Assembly: GCA_020216575.1 (NCBI GenBank)
Contig: JAIUYC010000211.1
Coordinates: 1 to 6,780 of the forward strand
DNA from: Coleofasciculus sp. S288
GTDB taxonomy: Bacteria > Cyanobacteriota > Cyanobacteriia > Cyanobacteriales > Coleofasciculaceae
Length of the DNA: 6,780 nt
Direction of reading: 5' to 3'
Positions 1 through 5,926 of this stretch are shown here, piece after piece (position 1 is the first letter of the stretch; each line of letters begins with the position of its first letter). Under the pieces are notes generated by a model. It was not told where the DNA came from. It saw only the letters and a list, made by a program, of their open reading frames with translations, and searched no databases. Made by a program: the position numbers and the translations under genes.

Positions 1-285
1 AAAATGCTCTGTCCAAACTTGTCGACGAGGGTTGAATAGAACTACTGTTTCACCTGTTTCAGGGTCAATGTCATGGGTTTTGGTATGCTTGTGACCGTTA
101 CAACCAAAACAAGCCCAAGCTAAATTGTCTAACGTAGTTTCGCCGCCTGCTTGACGGGGTTGAATATGCTCAACCGTAAAACTCTGGGTAGCAAATTGCT
201 CTGGAGAGCGGCAATACTCGCAGTAACCTTTTGCTCGTGCTGAAACGACTTGCTTAATTGCGGCTGGAACTCGCTCAGACGGCAT
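1..285 (-). CDS. HNH endonuclease family protein, N-terminal 95 residues (runs off the window)
   Basis: This is the N-terminal 95 residues of an HNH nuclease; the 3' end lies beyond base 1. Zinc-site cysteine pairs are visible as CEYC (residues 22-25) and CFGC (59-62). They bracket the catalytic HNH signature: VEH with His40, the LDNL segment with Asn54, and NGHK with His65. HNH proteins of this layout cut or nick DNA in a metal-dependent way, but the target of this small cyanobacterial type is not known. The start ATG at 283-285 is chosen because it lies inside the end of the upstream gene: the two frames overlap by 11 bases, which suggests translational coupling. That partner is the 135-residue protein encoded at 275-682. 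The fold assignment is strong. The biological role (defence, mobile element, housekeeping) cannot be told from the sequence. Confidence 0.9.
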   Translation of the reverse strand, partial: MPSERVPAAIKQVVSARAKGYCEYCRSPEQFATQSFTVEHIQPRQAGGETTLDNLAWACFGCNGHKHTKTHDIDPETGETVVLFNPRRQVWTEHF

Positions 286-682
286 TAGGTGTTTTTTCTT
301 CGGCTGTAAACTCGTCGATTAAAGTAGCTAAATCAACGTTTCGGATTTCAGCTAACTGAATTAAGGCTTCGGCTCGTTCTGCATCTTCACACTCTACACG
401 TTCTACGCAGGCTAATAGCTCACTATGTTCTGCCTCAGTTAGTTCGCCCATCTCATTTTTCTGGCGTAGATGATCCAGCCGTGTTTGCTCCTCTGGAGGT
501 AGTCGGCGCTCAATAATCTGCAACAAAGCCTTTTCTTCAGGCTTCGACTCCGTTACTTTTCTTCTTCGATTCGTTTTGAAAGATAAAAATTCCAGAAAAT
601 CAATCGCTTCAACCAACATTTCTGTGGGTAATTGATCGACTAACTCTATCACTCTTTGGCGAACTTCTGTGGGTGTGGCCAT
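275..682 (-). CDS. Conserved cyanobacterial hypothetical protein (135 aa) coupled to the HNH nuclease
   Basis: This is a complete 135-residue acidic protein of unknown function. Residues 4-35 (TEVRQRVIELVDQLP... EAIDFLEFL) form an amphipathic helical segment resembling the N-terminus of DUF2281-like small cyanobacterial proteins. A basic linker, NRRRK (38-42), follows. Residues 47-125 are helical and charged, with an LTEAEHSELL motif (81-90) and an AERAEALIQLAEIRNVDL segment (101-118). That second half belongs, as I remember the family, to a widespread cyanobacterial hypothetical protein often found just upstream of an HNH nuclease gene, as here. No catalytic motif or membrane segment is visible. 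ATG at 680-682 is preceded by AAGGTG five bases upstream, a weak ribosome binding site. The stop overlaps the HNH start by 11 bases. A partner, inhibitor or adaptor of the nuclease is plausible but inferred only from this coupling. Confidence 0.85.
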   Translation of the reverse strand: MATPTEVRQRVIELVDQLPTEMLVEAIDFLEFLSFKTNRRRKVTESKPEEKALLQIIERRLPPEEQTRLDHLRQKNEMGELTEAEHSELLACVERVECEDAERAEALIQLAEIRNVDLATLIDEFTAEEKTPNAV

Positions 683-750
683 CTTACACCTTGTTTTTGA
701 TGAATTGCTGGTATTCGGGTTTAGCCATTCTACATTGTAGGCAACACAGA

Positions 751-1092
751 TTAAGCGATCGCAAATTCCGTCAATGGTCGCTTACTCGGATGCTGAAATC
801 CCAACACAATATCCTCATGGGGAACTCCTACGTCTAACAGTTCATTCACAATTCCCTGCTTCGTCCAATCCTCCTCAACCCAAATCTTTCCCTCTCGAAT
901 TCTGAGGTAAACCATTACCCCCTGAACTCTGCGCTTACCATCCCAACCAATGTGAAACCAAAAGTAATGATCTCGAACCTCATCAAATGCCAAACATTCC
1001 TCTACGCCATCTTTAGGAGCATGAGATGCCCATTCGTAATATTCCGTTAAGATTTTTTTGATTAAATCACGATAGTGAATTAGTTGTTCCAT
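751..1092 (-). CDS. xisI: XisI family protein (fdxN element excision controlling factor)
   Basis: This is a full-length XisI family protein of 113 residues, close to the family's usual 110-115. Family features are the N-terminal helix MEQLIHYRDLIKKIL, the DEVRDHYFWFHIGW block (37-50), GKIWVEEDWT (68-77), and the C-terminal HEDIVLGFQHP...LTEFAIA block (92-113). In Anabaena, XisH and XisI are needed with the recombinase XisF for excision of the fdxN element during heterocyst development, yet many cyanobacteria carry multiple xisHI pairs far from any such element, so the usual role is unclear. The start ATG (1090-1092) overlaps the 3' end of the xisH reading frame (CAATGG..., stop at 1080-1082), which is the normal xisH-xisI junction. 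Here that upstream xisH is drastically shortened, so XisI probably has no functional partner from this locus. No xisF or fdxN element is visible in the window. Confidence 0.95.
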   Translation of the reverse strand: MEQLIHYRDLIKKILTEYYEWASHAPKDGVEECLAFDEVRDHYFWFHIGWDGKRRVQGVMVYLRIREGKIWVEEDWTKQGIVNELLDVGVPHEDIVLGFQHPSKRPLTEFAIA

Positions 1093-1214
1093 TGAACAAT
1101 TATCTCCCTATCAATATCTTCATACACAATCCTGTAGGGGTCAGCCGTAATTGTCCAACCATCTTTAACAAGAGCTGATTTAACAGCGTTGTGATAAATA
1201 TCCTTTGCAGGCAT
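1080..1214 (-). pseudogene. xisH: xisH remnant: 44-residue in-frame internal deletion of XisH
   Basis: This 44-codon frame starts at ATG 1212-1214 with MPAKDIYHNAVK...DGWTIT.DPYR, the typical XisH N-terminus. It ends with EIIVQWNN, which matches the usual XisH C-terminus (..VIVQWIN), then a TAA overlapping the xisI start. Family members are about 135-140 residues, so roughly 95 residues from the middle are missing. The join is near residues 28-33 (RIVYED), where an N-terminal 'RI.YE' and a C-terminal 'IVYD' stretch of the family look alike, so a deletion between similar sequences would explain an in-frame fusion. The lost part is the restriction-endonuclease-like core that would carry the acidic and lysine residues of the fold. 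The reading frame remains open, so a mini-protein could still be made, or the frame may persist only to couple translation into xisI. The ribosome binding site is weak. I call it a pseudogene with good confidence in its identity. Confidence 0.8.
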
Positions 1215-1252
1215 TTTTGCACCCAGGTAAGGATCTACCCATTCCCGTTAAC

Positions 1253-1396
1253 TCATCGCTCATTTTTGTCTTTTAAGCTTTGAATATATATGCGGATTAG
1301 GCTGGTCATAGGAATGCCTCTCTTGTCTGATTCGCTTTTGAGTAGTTCATATTCTTCGTCTGACAAGGCTATTCGGATATTTTTTTCTCTCTTCAT
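1253..1396 (-). CDS. Small ribbon-helix-helix (CopG/Arc-like) DNA-binding protein, antitoxin-like
   Basis: This 47-residue protein has the ribbon-helix-helix pattern. A short basic beta strand MKREKNIRIAL (1-11) is followed by helix A, SDEEYELLKSESDKRG (12-27), a GIPMTS turn (27-32) and helix B, LIRIYIQSLKDKNER (33-47). Such proteins bind DNA as dimers through the strand and often act as antitoxins or autorepressors. The start ATG (1394-1396) has a good ribosome binding site, AAGGA, five bases upstream (1401-1405). A perfect 6-bp palindrome at 1411-1425 lies directly upstream and is a likely operator. The stop TGA (1253-1255) overlaps an ATG (1254-1256), typical of coupled toxin-antitoxin pairs, but that second frame hits TAA after two codons before reading on into the xisH remnant. 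No intact toxin gene follows. The fold call is firm; the antitoxin role is inferred from size and context. Confidence 0.8.
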   Translation of the reverse strand: MKREKNIRIALSDEEYELLKSESDKRGIPMTSLIRIYIQSLKDKNER

Positions 1397-1400
1397 ATCT

Positions 1401-1405
1401 TCCTT
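1401..1405 (-). promoter_or_regulatory. Ribosome binding site of the RHH gene
   Basis: The minus-strand sequence AAGGA sits five bases before the ATG at 1394-1396. It is the clearest Shine-Dalgarno match in the left cluster and supports this very short frame as a real gene. Confidence 0.6.
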
Positions 1406-1410
1406 GACAG

Positions 1411-1425
1411 TATCCTATAAGGATA
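1411..1425. promoter_or_regulatory. Palindrome TATCCT-ATA-AGGATA, likely operator/-10 region of the RHH gene
   Basis: This is a perfect 6-bp inverted repeat with a 3-base spacer, placed 15-29 bases upstream of the RHH start codon. Its AT-rich centre could also serve as the -10 box of the promoter. Ribbon-helix-helix repressors commonly bind such short palindromes or pairs of half-sites over their own promoter, so autoregulation is a reasonable inference. Binding is not shown by the sequence alone. Confidence 0.5.
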
Positions 1426-1522
1426 CTAGCATAAGGAGCGAGGAAATACCCCATGCAGCGATCGCGGCACTACACAGGGTTTCTCCTTAGTCCGAGTACA
1501 CCGAACTAGGGGCATTACTATT

Positions 1523-1663
1523 ATGGGTTGGTTCTCGAAAAAGAAGACCAGCGATAACCTTGAAGAAGTCTGGGATCTTGGCGTTTACGAATCATTTAGG
1601 ATTGCTAGCACGTTAGTTAGTCCGTTTGTCAGAAATGACACCCAGCCCCACCGAATTGAGTAG
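1523..1663 (+). CDS. Doubtful short plus-strand ORF (46 aa), unrecognised
   Basis: This is an open frame starting MGWFSKKKTSDNLEEVWDLG and continuing VYESFRIASTLVSPF, with stop TAG at 1661-1663. It is the only plausible protein-like frame on the plus strand. It lies in the spacer between the DUF928 gene and the RHH gene, and its last 51 bases overlap the 3' end of the DUF928 gene on the opposite strand. An AGGGG motif lies about a dozen bases upstream, too far to be a good ribosome binding site. The N-terminal part has a natural-looking composition, while the tail is read through the antisense of the neighbour. It may be the broken N-terminus of a lost gene or chance. I do not recognise a family. 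Confidence 0.2.
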   Translation: MGWFSKKKTSDNLEEVWDLGVYESFRIASTLVSPFVRNDTQPHRIE

Positions 1664-2395
1664 TTTGTTCCAGGCTTCTGCTAAGCTTTTGTCGTTAGGA
1701 TGATCGCGTCGTAGCTCCATCAACGTAGCCAATGTGTCATACCACAATCGAGCATCTGCATATAACGCCACACGCTCTGGCGACGTTACCTGCTGGATGC
1801 GAGAGACAAGCGTTGAATCAGGTTGAACTCGCCTAATCCCTCCCTCAGAAATCACATCACTTGAATGGTCTTCGAGGCTGCAAACTAACACTAACTCCCA
1901 GCGATAATCCTGACCAATCTCTAAGGGGGAGATGTTAGCCGAGGCAGGAAGTGTTAAACTCATGAGTCCGTGAGCACTTGCTCCGCCTTCTTGCGTTAGT
2001 GCATACTTGAGTGAGTAAATCTTCTCATTACTTGCATCACGCAACACAAACTCCACAGTTGGGGCTGTCGATCTAGGTACATACCAAACAAAAGTCGGAT
2101 ACTCCGCCATTGTTGTTCCTATCCCGGACGCTGGAACCAATGCAACTAGCGATCGCTCCGAGTCTTGTATACAGTTACACCGAGCATCTCCACCTTGCAT
2201 ATACATGGGAACAAAAGCGCCCGATCGCGTTGCCTCCTCAAATTCCCATTGCTCCGGTATCTTGCTGCTGAGGGATTCAAACCCCGTCTGTGCTTGTACC
2301 TTTACTGGAGTATTAACTGCAATCCCCAATGTCAAAATTACTGCCAGTAGAATTGTCAGTAGCGTGTAGCGCGATAACTTTTTGAACCAAGCCAT
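1613..2395 (-). CDS. Secreted DUF928 domain protein
   Basis: This is a 260-residue exported protein of unknown function. A signal peptide is clear: basic KKLSR near the N-terminus, a hydrophobic core over residues 11-27 (TLLTILLAVILTLGIAV), and a probable cleavage after VQA at residue 35. The mature part follows the DUF928 pattern: a cysteine near the start (here RCNC), LVALVPASGIGTTMAEYPTFVWYVP, a beta-rich middle with SLTLPA and PLEIGQDYRWELVLVC, then IRRVQPDSTLVSRIQ, and a C-terminal helical part ALYADARLWYDTLATLMELRRDHPND ending near NKLLNSVGLG. DUF928 proteins are essentially cyanobacterial and often occur near CHASE2, CHAT or filamentous haemagglutinin-type genes, none of which is seen here. 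The gene lies 135 bases downstream of aapP on the same strand, with an AT-rich spacer able to hold its own promoter. The ATG at 2393-2395 lacks a strong ribosome binding site but is positioned correctly for the signal peptide. Confidence 0.9.
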   Translation of the reverse strand: MAWFKKLSRYTLLTILLAVILTLGIAVNTPVKVQAQTGFESLSSKIPEQWEFEEATRSGAFVPMYMQGGDARCNCIQDSERSLVALVPASGIGTTMAEYPTFVWYVPRSTAPTVEFVLRDASNEKIYSLKYALTQEGGASAHGLMSLTLPASANISPLEIGQDYRWELVLVCSLEDHSSDVISEGGIRRVQPDSTLVSRIQQVTSPERVALYADARLWYDTLATLMELRRDHPNDKSLAEAWNKLLNSVGLGVISDKRTN

Positions 2396-2425
2396 AAGCC
2401 AAGGAAGGTCTGCCAGAGCAGGATC

Positions 2426-2458
2426 TTATTATTATGACTTATATCTTGACAAGAACAA
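2426..2458 (-). promoter_or_regulatory. Candidate promoter for the DUF928 gene
   Basis: On the minus strand TTGTTC (2453-2458) is followed after 18 bases by TAATAA (2429-2434), about 34 bases before the DUF928 ATG. The surrounding spacer is clearly more AT-rich than the genes. The -35 match is poor and alternatives such as TTGTCA exist a few bases away, so this is only a candidate. Confidence 0.25.
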
Positions 2459-2530
2459 AATTATCTGCATAAGACTTTATAGAAAGACCTGCTCCCCCTG
2501 CTCTAGCTCTCATGTCTTTAGCACTAACCC

Positions 2531-3316
2531 TCAAAGAATTTGAGAGAGGAACTTGCGGGTGCGCTCTTCTTTCGGGTTCTGGAAGAATTCCTTGGGGGGC
2601 GCTTCTTCTACCAATACTCCACCGTCCATGAGAACAATGCGGTCTGCTACCTCACGGGCAAAGCCGACTTCGTGGGTAACAACAACCATTGTCATTCCGG
2701 ATTGGGCAAGCGATCGCATTGTATCCAAAACTTCCCGCACCATCTCCGGGTCAAGGGCAGACGTGGGTTCATCAAACAGCATAATCTTCGGTTGCATCGC
2801 CAGCGCCCGAGCGATCGCAACTCGCTGCTGCTGCCCCCCAGACAGTTGGCCGGGATACTTATGCGCTTGCTCCAAAATTCCCACCCGTTCCAGCAACTGC
2901 ATCGCGACTTCTTCTGCCTTTGCTTTCTTCCAGCGACGTACCCAAATGGGCGCTAGCGTCACGTTTTGCAACACACTCAGATGAGGAAACAAATTAAACT
3001 GTTGAAACACCATCCCGACTTCCCGCCGAATCGCATCAATGTTGCGGATGTCGTGGGACAGTTCAATCCCATCTATAACAATTCGTCCCTTTTGGTACTC
3101 CTCTAACGCATTGAAGGTACGGATAAACGTTGATTTACCCGAACCCGACGGTCCCATAATCACCACCACTTCCCCACGATTCACCGTGAGGCTAACGCCG
3201 CGCAATACGTGGAACTTGTTGCTGGCGTACCATTTATGGACTTGTTCGGCAACAATAGCTGGCTGCTGTTCTGCTGATGAGGTTGTATTCTCAAGAGGAA
3301 GGGGTTGCTGTGACAT
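2531..3316 (-). CDS. aapP: Amino acid ABC transporter ATP-binding protein (AapP/GlnQ type)
   Basis: This is the ATPase of a polar amino acid importer; it hydrolyses ATP on the cytoplasmic face to drive the AapQ-AapM channel. It has 261 residues when begun at ATG 3314-3316. All ABC motifs are intact: Walker [10 protein letters not shown] (55-63), Q-loop [10 protein letters not shown] (103-112), signature LSGGQQQR (158-165), Walker [14 protein letters not shown] (178-190) and the H-loop His215 in [25 protein letters not shown] is typical of the GlnQ/HisP/AapP amino acid subgroup. The frame is open further upstream to a TTG at 3406, but that extension translates a heptamer tandem repeat and is not like any family N-terminus, so I reject it. 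The repeat ends four bases before the chosen ATG and leaves no Shine-Dalgarno sequence. The gene is 138 bases downstream of aapM. In Anabaena the equivalent ATPase, BgtA, is encoded apart from natFGH. Confidence 0.95.
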   Translation of the reverse strand: MSQQPLPLENTTSSAEQQPAIVAEQVHKWYASNKFHVLRGVSLTVNRGEVVVIMGPSGSGKSTFIRTFNALEEYQKGRIVIDGIELSHDIRNIDAIRREVGMVFQQFNLFPHLSVLQNVTLAPIWVRRWKKAKAEEVAMQLLERVGILEQAHKYPGQLSGGQQQRVAIARALAMQPKIMLFDEPTSALDPEMVREVLDTMRSLAQSGMTMVVVTHEVGFAREVADRIVLMDGGVLVEEAPPKEFFQNPKEERTRKFLSQIL

Positions 3317-3319
3317 TCG

Positions 3320-3343
3320 ATTTTGGATTTTGGATTTTGGATT
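3320..3343. repeat. Heptamer tandem repeat, (ATTTTGG)x3 plus ATT, abutting the aapP start
   Basis: Three perfect head-to-tail copies of ATTTTGG and a partial fourth are present; on the coding strand they read CCAAAAT. Short tandemly repeated heptamers of this kind are a known feature of filamentous cyanobacterial genomes. It lies in the 138-base aapM-aapP spacer and replaces the usual ribosome binding region of aapP. Confidence 0.85.
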
Positions 3344-3378
3344 GATCTCACGGATAAATCCGGAGGCTTGAAATAAGG

Positions 3379-3394
3379 AAAATCTTTCTTTCTT
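3379..3394. repeat. Short tetranucleotide run (CTTT/AAAG) in the aapM-aapP spacer
   Basis: A short run of TTTC-type tetramers is present; on the coding strand it reads AAAGAAAGAAAG. It is a minor simple repeat beside the heptamer array, within the aapM-aapP spacer. It is probably slippage-derived and has no known function. Confidence 0.5.
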
Positions 3395-3454
3395 TCTACA
3401 ACTCAAGTTGGGGGCTTGTATTCATCAATTGACTTAGTTATATCAATGTCCTTT

Positions 3455-4669
3455 TTACCGTTGACCGACATTTAACTTCCTCTCCAAACGTCGGCTAGCT
3501 AGAGACATTCCATAACAAAAGACCCAATAAATTAACCCAACAAACAGATAAACTTCCGCATAACGACCCAAAAACTGAGGTTGCGCTAAAATCGAACGCG
3601 CCATCCCCAGTAACTCCAATAAGCCAAATATGGCTAGGAGTGAGGTGTCTTTAAACAAACTAATAAACTGACCCACAATGGCGGGAATCACAGCCTTTAG
3701 CGCTTGAGGTAGGACAATTAATATAACCACGAGTGCTGGATTCAATCCCAGAGCGCGTGCGGCTTCAGCTTGACCGCGAGGTACGGATTGCAAACCCCCG
3801 CGCACATTTTCTGCTAGGTAGGCTGCACTGAAGAGGGTGAGTCCCGCGATCGCTCTCACCATCTGATCCAGTCTTGGGTATTCTGGTGGCAGGAATAACT
3901 GTAGCATCGTGAGCGCGAAAAATAGGATACCAATGAGCGGTAATCCTCGAATAATTTCGATGTAGAGGATACAAAACCAACGCACAACGGGCAGCGTGCT
4001 TTGGCGCCCTAAAGCCAGTAACACTCCAATTGGGAATGAGAGTGTGATACTAATGATTGCCGTCAACAGCGTTAGCAGTAACCCATTCCAAACATTGGTA
4101 CTTGTCTCCTCTAAGCCCAAGCCCAAGCCTCCTTTAATGAACCATAAGATAACCAAAAAGGAAATGACCCAGGTGACAGGCAACCAGCTACCAAGGTTCA
4201 GGGGTAACTGCCGCCCCACTCCATAGCCAATTGCCGCCACAACCACGACTGCCAGAAGCCAAAGGCGTGATGTTAAGCCAATGGGGAAAAAGACGATAGC
4301 TGCGATCGCTGCACCCAAGGCAAACAATAAAGGACGGTTCCAAAGACGGCTGTGCTTTTGAGAAAAGCCCCAAGACAATCCACCTATCTCAGCAATAATC
4401 CCTAAACTAGTCCAAAGTCGCCAATACAACTCTGGGGGATAACGACCGACAAAAAACAGCCGAAAGTTTGCCTCGATAACTTCCCACTGTGCCTGCGTAA
4501 AAATCCAGGTGAGGAGGGTTTTGAGTCCCAGAACCAGTACCAACAGGCAAATAATGGTCAGGATGACGTTGTACCAAGTACTGAACAAATTTGCCCGCAA
4601 CCATTCCCAGGGAGAGGGGGATTCAACCTCTGGAGGAGCCATTGGGGATAGGTTGTCCATCTGCGCCAT
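3455..4669 (-). CDS. aapM: Amino acid ABC transporter permease AapM (NatH-like)
   Basis: This is the second inner-membrane permease of the polar amino acid importer, 404 residues long. A short cytoplasmic N-terminus (MAQMDNLSPMAPPEVESPSPWEWL) is followed by a hydrophobic segment at about 36-55 (YNVILTIICLLVLVLGLKTLL), then several membrane segments not found in short HisM/HisQ permeases (for example LFALGAAIAAIVFFPIGL, LWLLAVVVVAAIGYGVG, VTWVISFLVILWFI). The HisM-like core begins near NVWNGLLLTLLTAIISITL and contains the coupling motif EAARALGLNP (302-311), the loop that docks on the ATPase. The long N-terminal half is characteristic of AapM/NatH. The gene starts at ATG 4667-4669, only 15 bases after the aapQ stop, with no clear Shine-Dalgarno sequence, so it is probably translated by coupling with aapQ. 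The partner ATPase AapP follows after 138 bases. Confidence 0.95.
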   Translation of the reverse strand: MAQMDNLSPMAPPEVESPSPWEWLRANLFSTWYNVILTIICLLVLVLGLKTLLTWIFTQAQWEVIEANFRLFFVGRYPPELYWRLWTSLGIIAEIGGLSWGFSQKHSRLWNRPLLFALGAAIAAIVFFPIGLTSRLWLLAVVVVAAIGYGVGRQLPLNLGSWLPVTWVISFLVILWFIKGGLGLGLEETSTNVWNGLLLTLLTAIISITLSFPIGVLLALGRQSTLPVVRWFCILYIEIIRGLPLIGILFFALTMLQLFLPPEYPRLDQMVRAIAGLTLFSAAYLAENVRGGLQSVPRGQAEAARALGLNPALVVILIVLPQALKAVIPAIVGQFISLFKDTSLLAIFGLLELLGMARSILAQPQFLGRYAEVYLFVGLIYWVFCYGMSLASRRLERKLNVGQR

Positions 4670-4684
4670 AGTTCTAAGTTTGTA

Positions 4685-5893
4685 TTATCTTTCCTTGAGT
4701 TGCACTTTACTGTTGATGATATTCATGACTGAAGAGATGGTCAGACTAATCGTGAGATAGGTAACAGCTAAGAGGAACATCACCTCAACAGCCCGACCCG
4801 TTTGAGAAATGGTTGTTGAGGCAACAAAATAGAAATCGGGGAAGCCAATTGCGATCGCCAAACTCGAATTTTTCGCTAAGTTAAGGTATTGCGAAGTCAG
4901 GGGTGGAATAATCACCCTCAGCGCTTGGGGTAAAATCACCAGCCGCATGGTCGGATTTCCACGCAATCCCAAGGCTTTTGCTGCTTCCCACTGACCTTTA
5001 GGAACGGACTGAATTCCCGCCCGGACAATCTCGGCAATAAAGCTGCCGGTGTAGAAAACCAGTCCCGCGATCAAAGTACAAAGCTCTGGACTCAGCCTTA
5101 ACCCTCCCTCGATCGCACCATTATTCTCTTGAGGCAAACTCAAAACAAATGGCTCTCTCCGAGTGACAATTAAAGCTAACAAAATAGCAATTGCGATCGC
5201 GCCTGTCGCCCATAGCAGTTGTCTCCCCGGACGACCTTGCTCCACCATTATCCGGCTTCGCCAGCGCCACACCCAAGCCGCACCCACAATCCCAATCGCC
5301 AGCAACAGCACCCAAATCCCCGTCGCTGCATTGCCACTTAACCAGGGAACGACGACACCACGTTGGCTCAAGACGATGGCATTGGCGAATGTGATTCGCT
5401 CTTCAACAGGTGGCAGCTTCAGAAAAACGGCGAAATACCAGAAGAAAAGTTGCAAGAGTAATGGCATATTACGGAGTACCTCGACATACACGAGAGCGAG
5501 GTTCCGCACTAACCAGTTATCGGAGAGACGAGCAATTCCGACTATCAAGCCAATTGTTGTGGTCAGAATCAGCCCCAATGCGATCACTCGCAACGAGTTA
5601 AGCAATCCCACCACAATTGCCCGAGCGAAGCTATCCGCCGGGCTATAAGCAATCAATCTCTCCCCAATATCAAAGGATGCCTGGTTGTTGAGAAAGCCAA
5701 ATCCTAACTCAATCCCCAATCGCCGCCGGTTGTAGATAAGATTGTCTGCGAAGATTGCCACCACACTCACAACCAACACAACGGCGATAACTTGTCCGGC
5801 AATTTTCCAAAACCGGACATCCCGCACTAGCTTTGGCAAATCTTTGAAATTGAGTGAATCGCGAGTACTGCCTTGTTGAGTCGATCTAGTCAT
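4685..5893 (-). CDS. aapQ: Amino acid ABC transporter permease AapQ (NatG-like)
   Basis: This is the first permease of the polar amino acid importer, 402 residues from the first in-frame ATG (5891-5893; MTRSTQQGSTRDSL). Features are a membrane segment near 31-50 (IAGQVIAVVLVVSVVAIFA), then the long periplasmic stretch typical of AapQ/NatG (LGIELGFGFLNNQASFDIGE, with YSPADSFARAIVVGLLNSLRV), further membrane helices, and the ATPase-coupling motif EAAKALGLRG at 303-312 followed by LVILPQALRVIIPPLTSQYLNLAKNSSLA. The frame is open upstream to a TTG at 5927-5929, but that start falls inside a heptamer repeat and adds 12 residues with no family support, so I reject it. No Shine-Dalgarno sequence is visible. 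AapQ pairs with AapM, 15 bases downstream. The substrates are inferred from the family to be acidic and neutral polar amino acids. Confidence 0.95.
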   Translation of the reverse strand: MTRSTQQGSTRDSLNFKDLPKLVRDVRFWKIAGQVIAVVLVVSVVAIFADNLIYNRRRLGIELGFGFLNNQASFDIGERLIAYSPADSFARAIVVGLLNSLRVIALGLILTTTIGLIVGIARLSDNWLVRNLALVYVEVLRNMPLLLQLFFWYFAVFLKLPPVEERITFANAIVLSQRGVVVPWLSGNAATGIWVLLLAIGIVGAAWVWRWRSRIMVEQGRPGRQLLWATGAIAIAILLALIVTRREPFVLSLPQENNGAIEGGLRLSPELCTLIAGLVFYTGSFIAEIVRAGIQSVPKGQWEAAKALGLRGNPTMRLVILPQALRVIIPPLTSQYLNLAKNSSLAIAIGFPDFYFVASTTISQTGRAVEVMFLLAVTYLTISLTISSVMNIINSKVQLKER

Positions 5894-5926
5894 TGACTTG
5901 ATGAAGAGGCGAAAGACTAAGCCATC

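Noticed and set aside
751..1214. An fdxN-type excisable element with att sites
   Set aside because: xisI and the xisH remnant are present, but there is no recombinase gene and I see no matching direct repeats; stand-alone xisHI pairs are common in cyanobacteria.
1290..1490. Plus-strand open frame of 66 codons
   Set aside because: It is antisense to the RHH gene and its operator; the serine-rich translation is a shadow of that gene.
2540..3371. Several plus-strand open frames opposite aapP
   Set aside because: They are antisense shadows of a strongly conserved ABC ATPase and show no protein-like motifs.
3317..3406. N-terminal extension of AapP from a TTG codon
   Set aside because: It translates the heptamer array and adds 30 residues unlike any ABC ATPase N-terminus; ATG at 3314-3316 gives a normal family length.
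3765..5648. Several open frames overlapping aapM and aapQ on both strands
   Set aside because: All lie within or opposite well-supported permease genes and resemble no known proteins.
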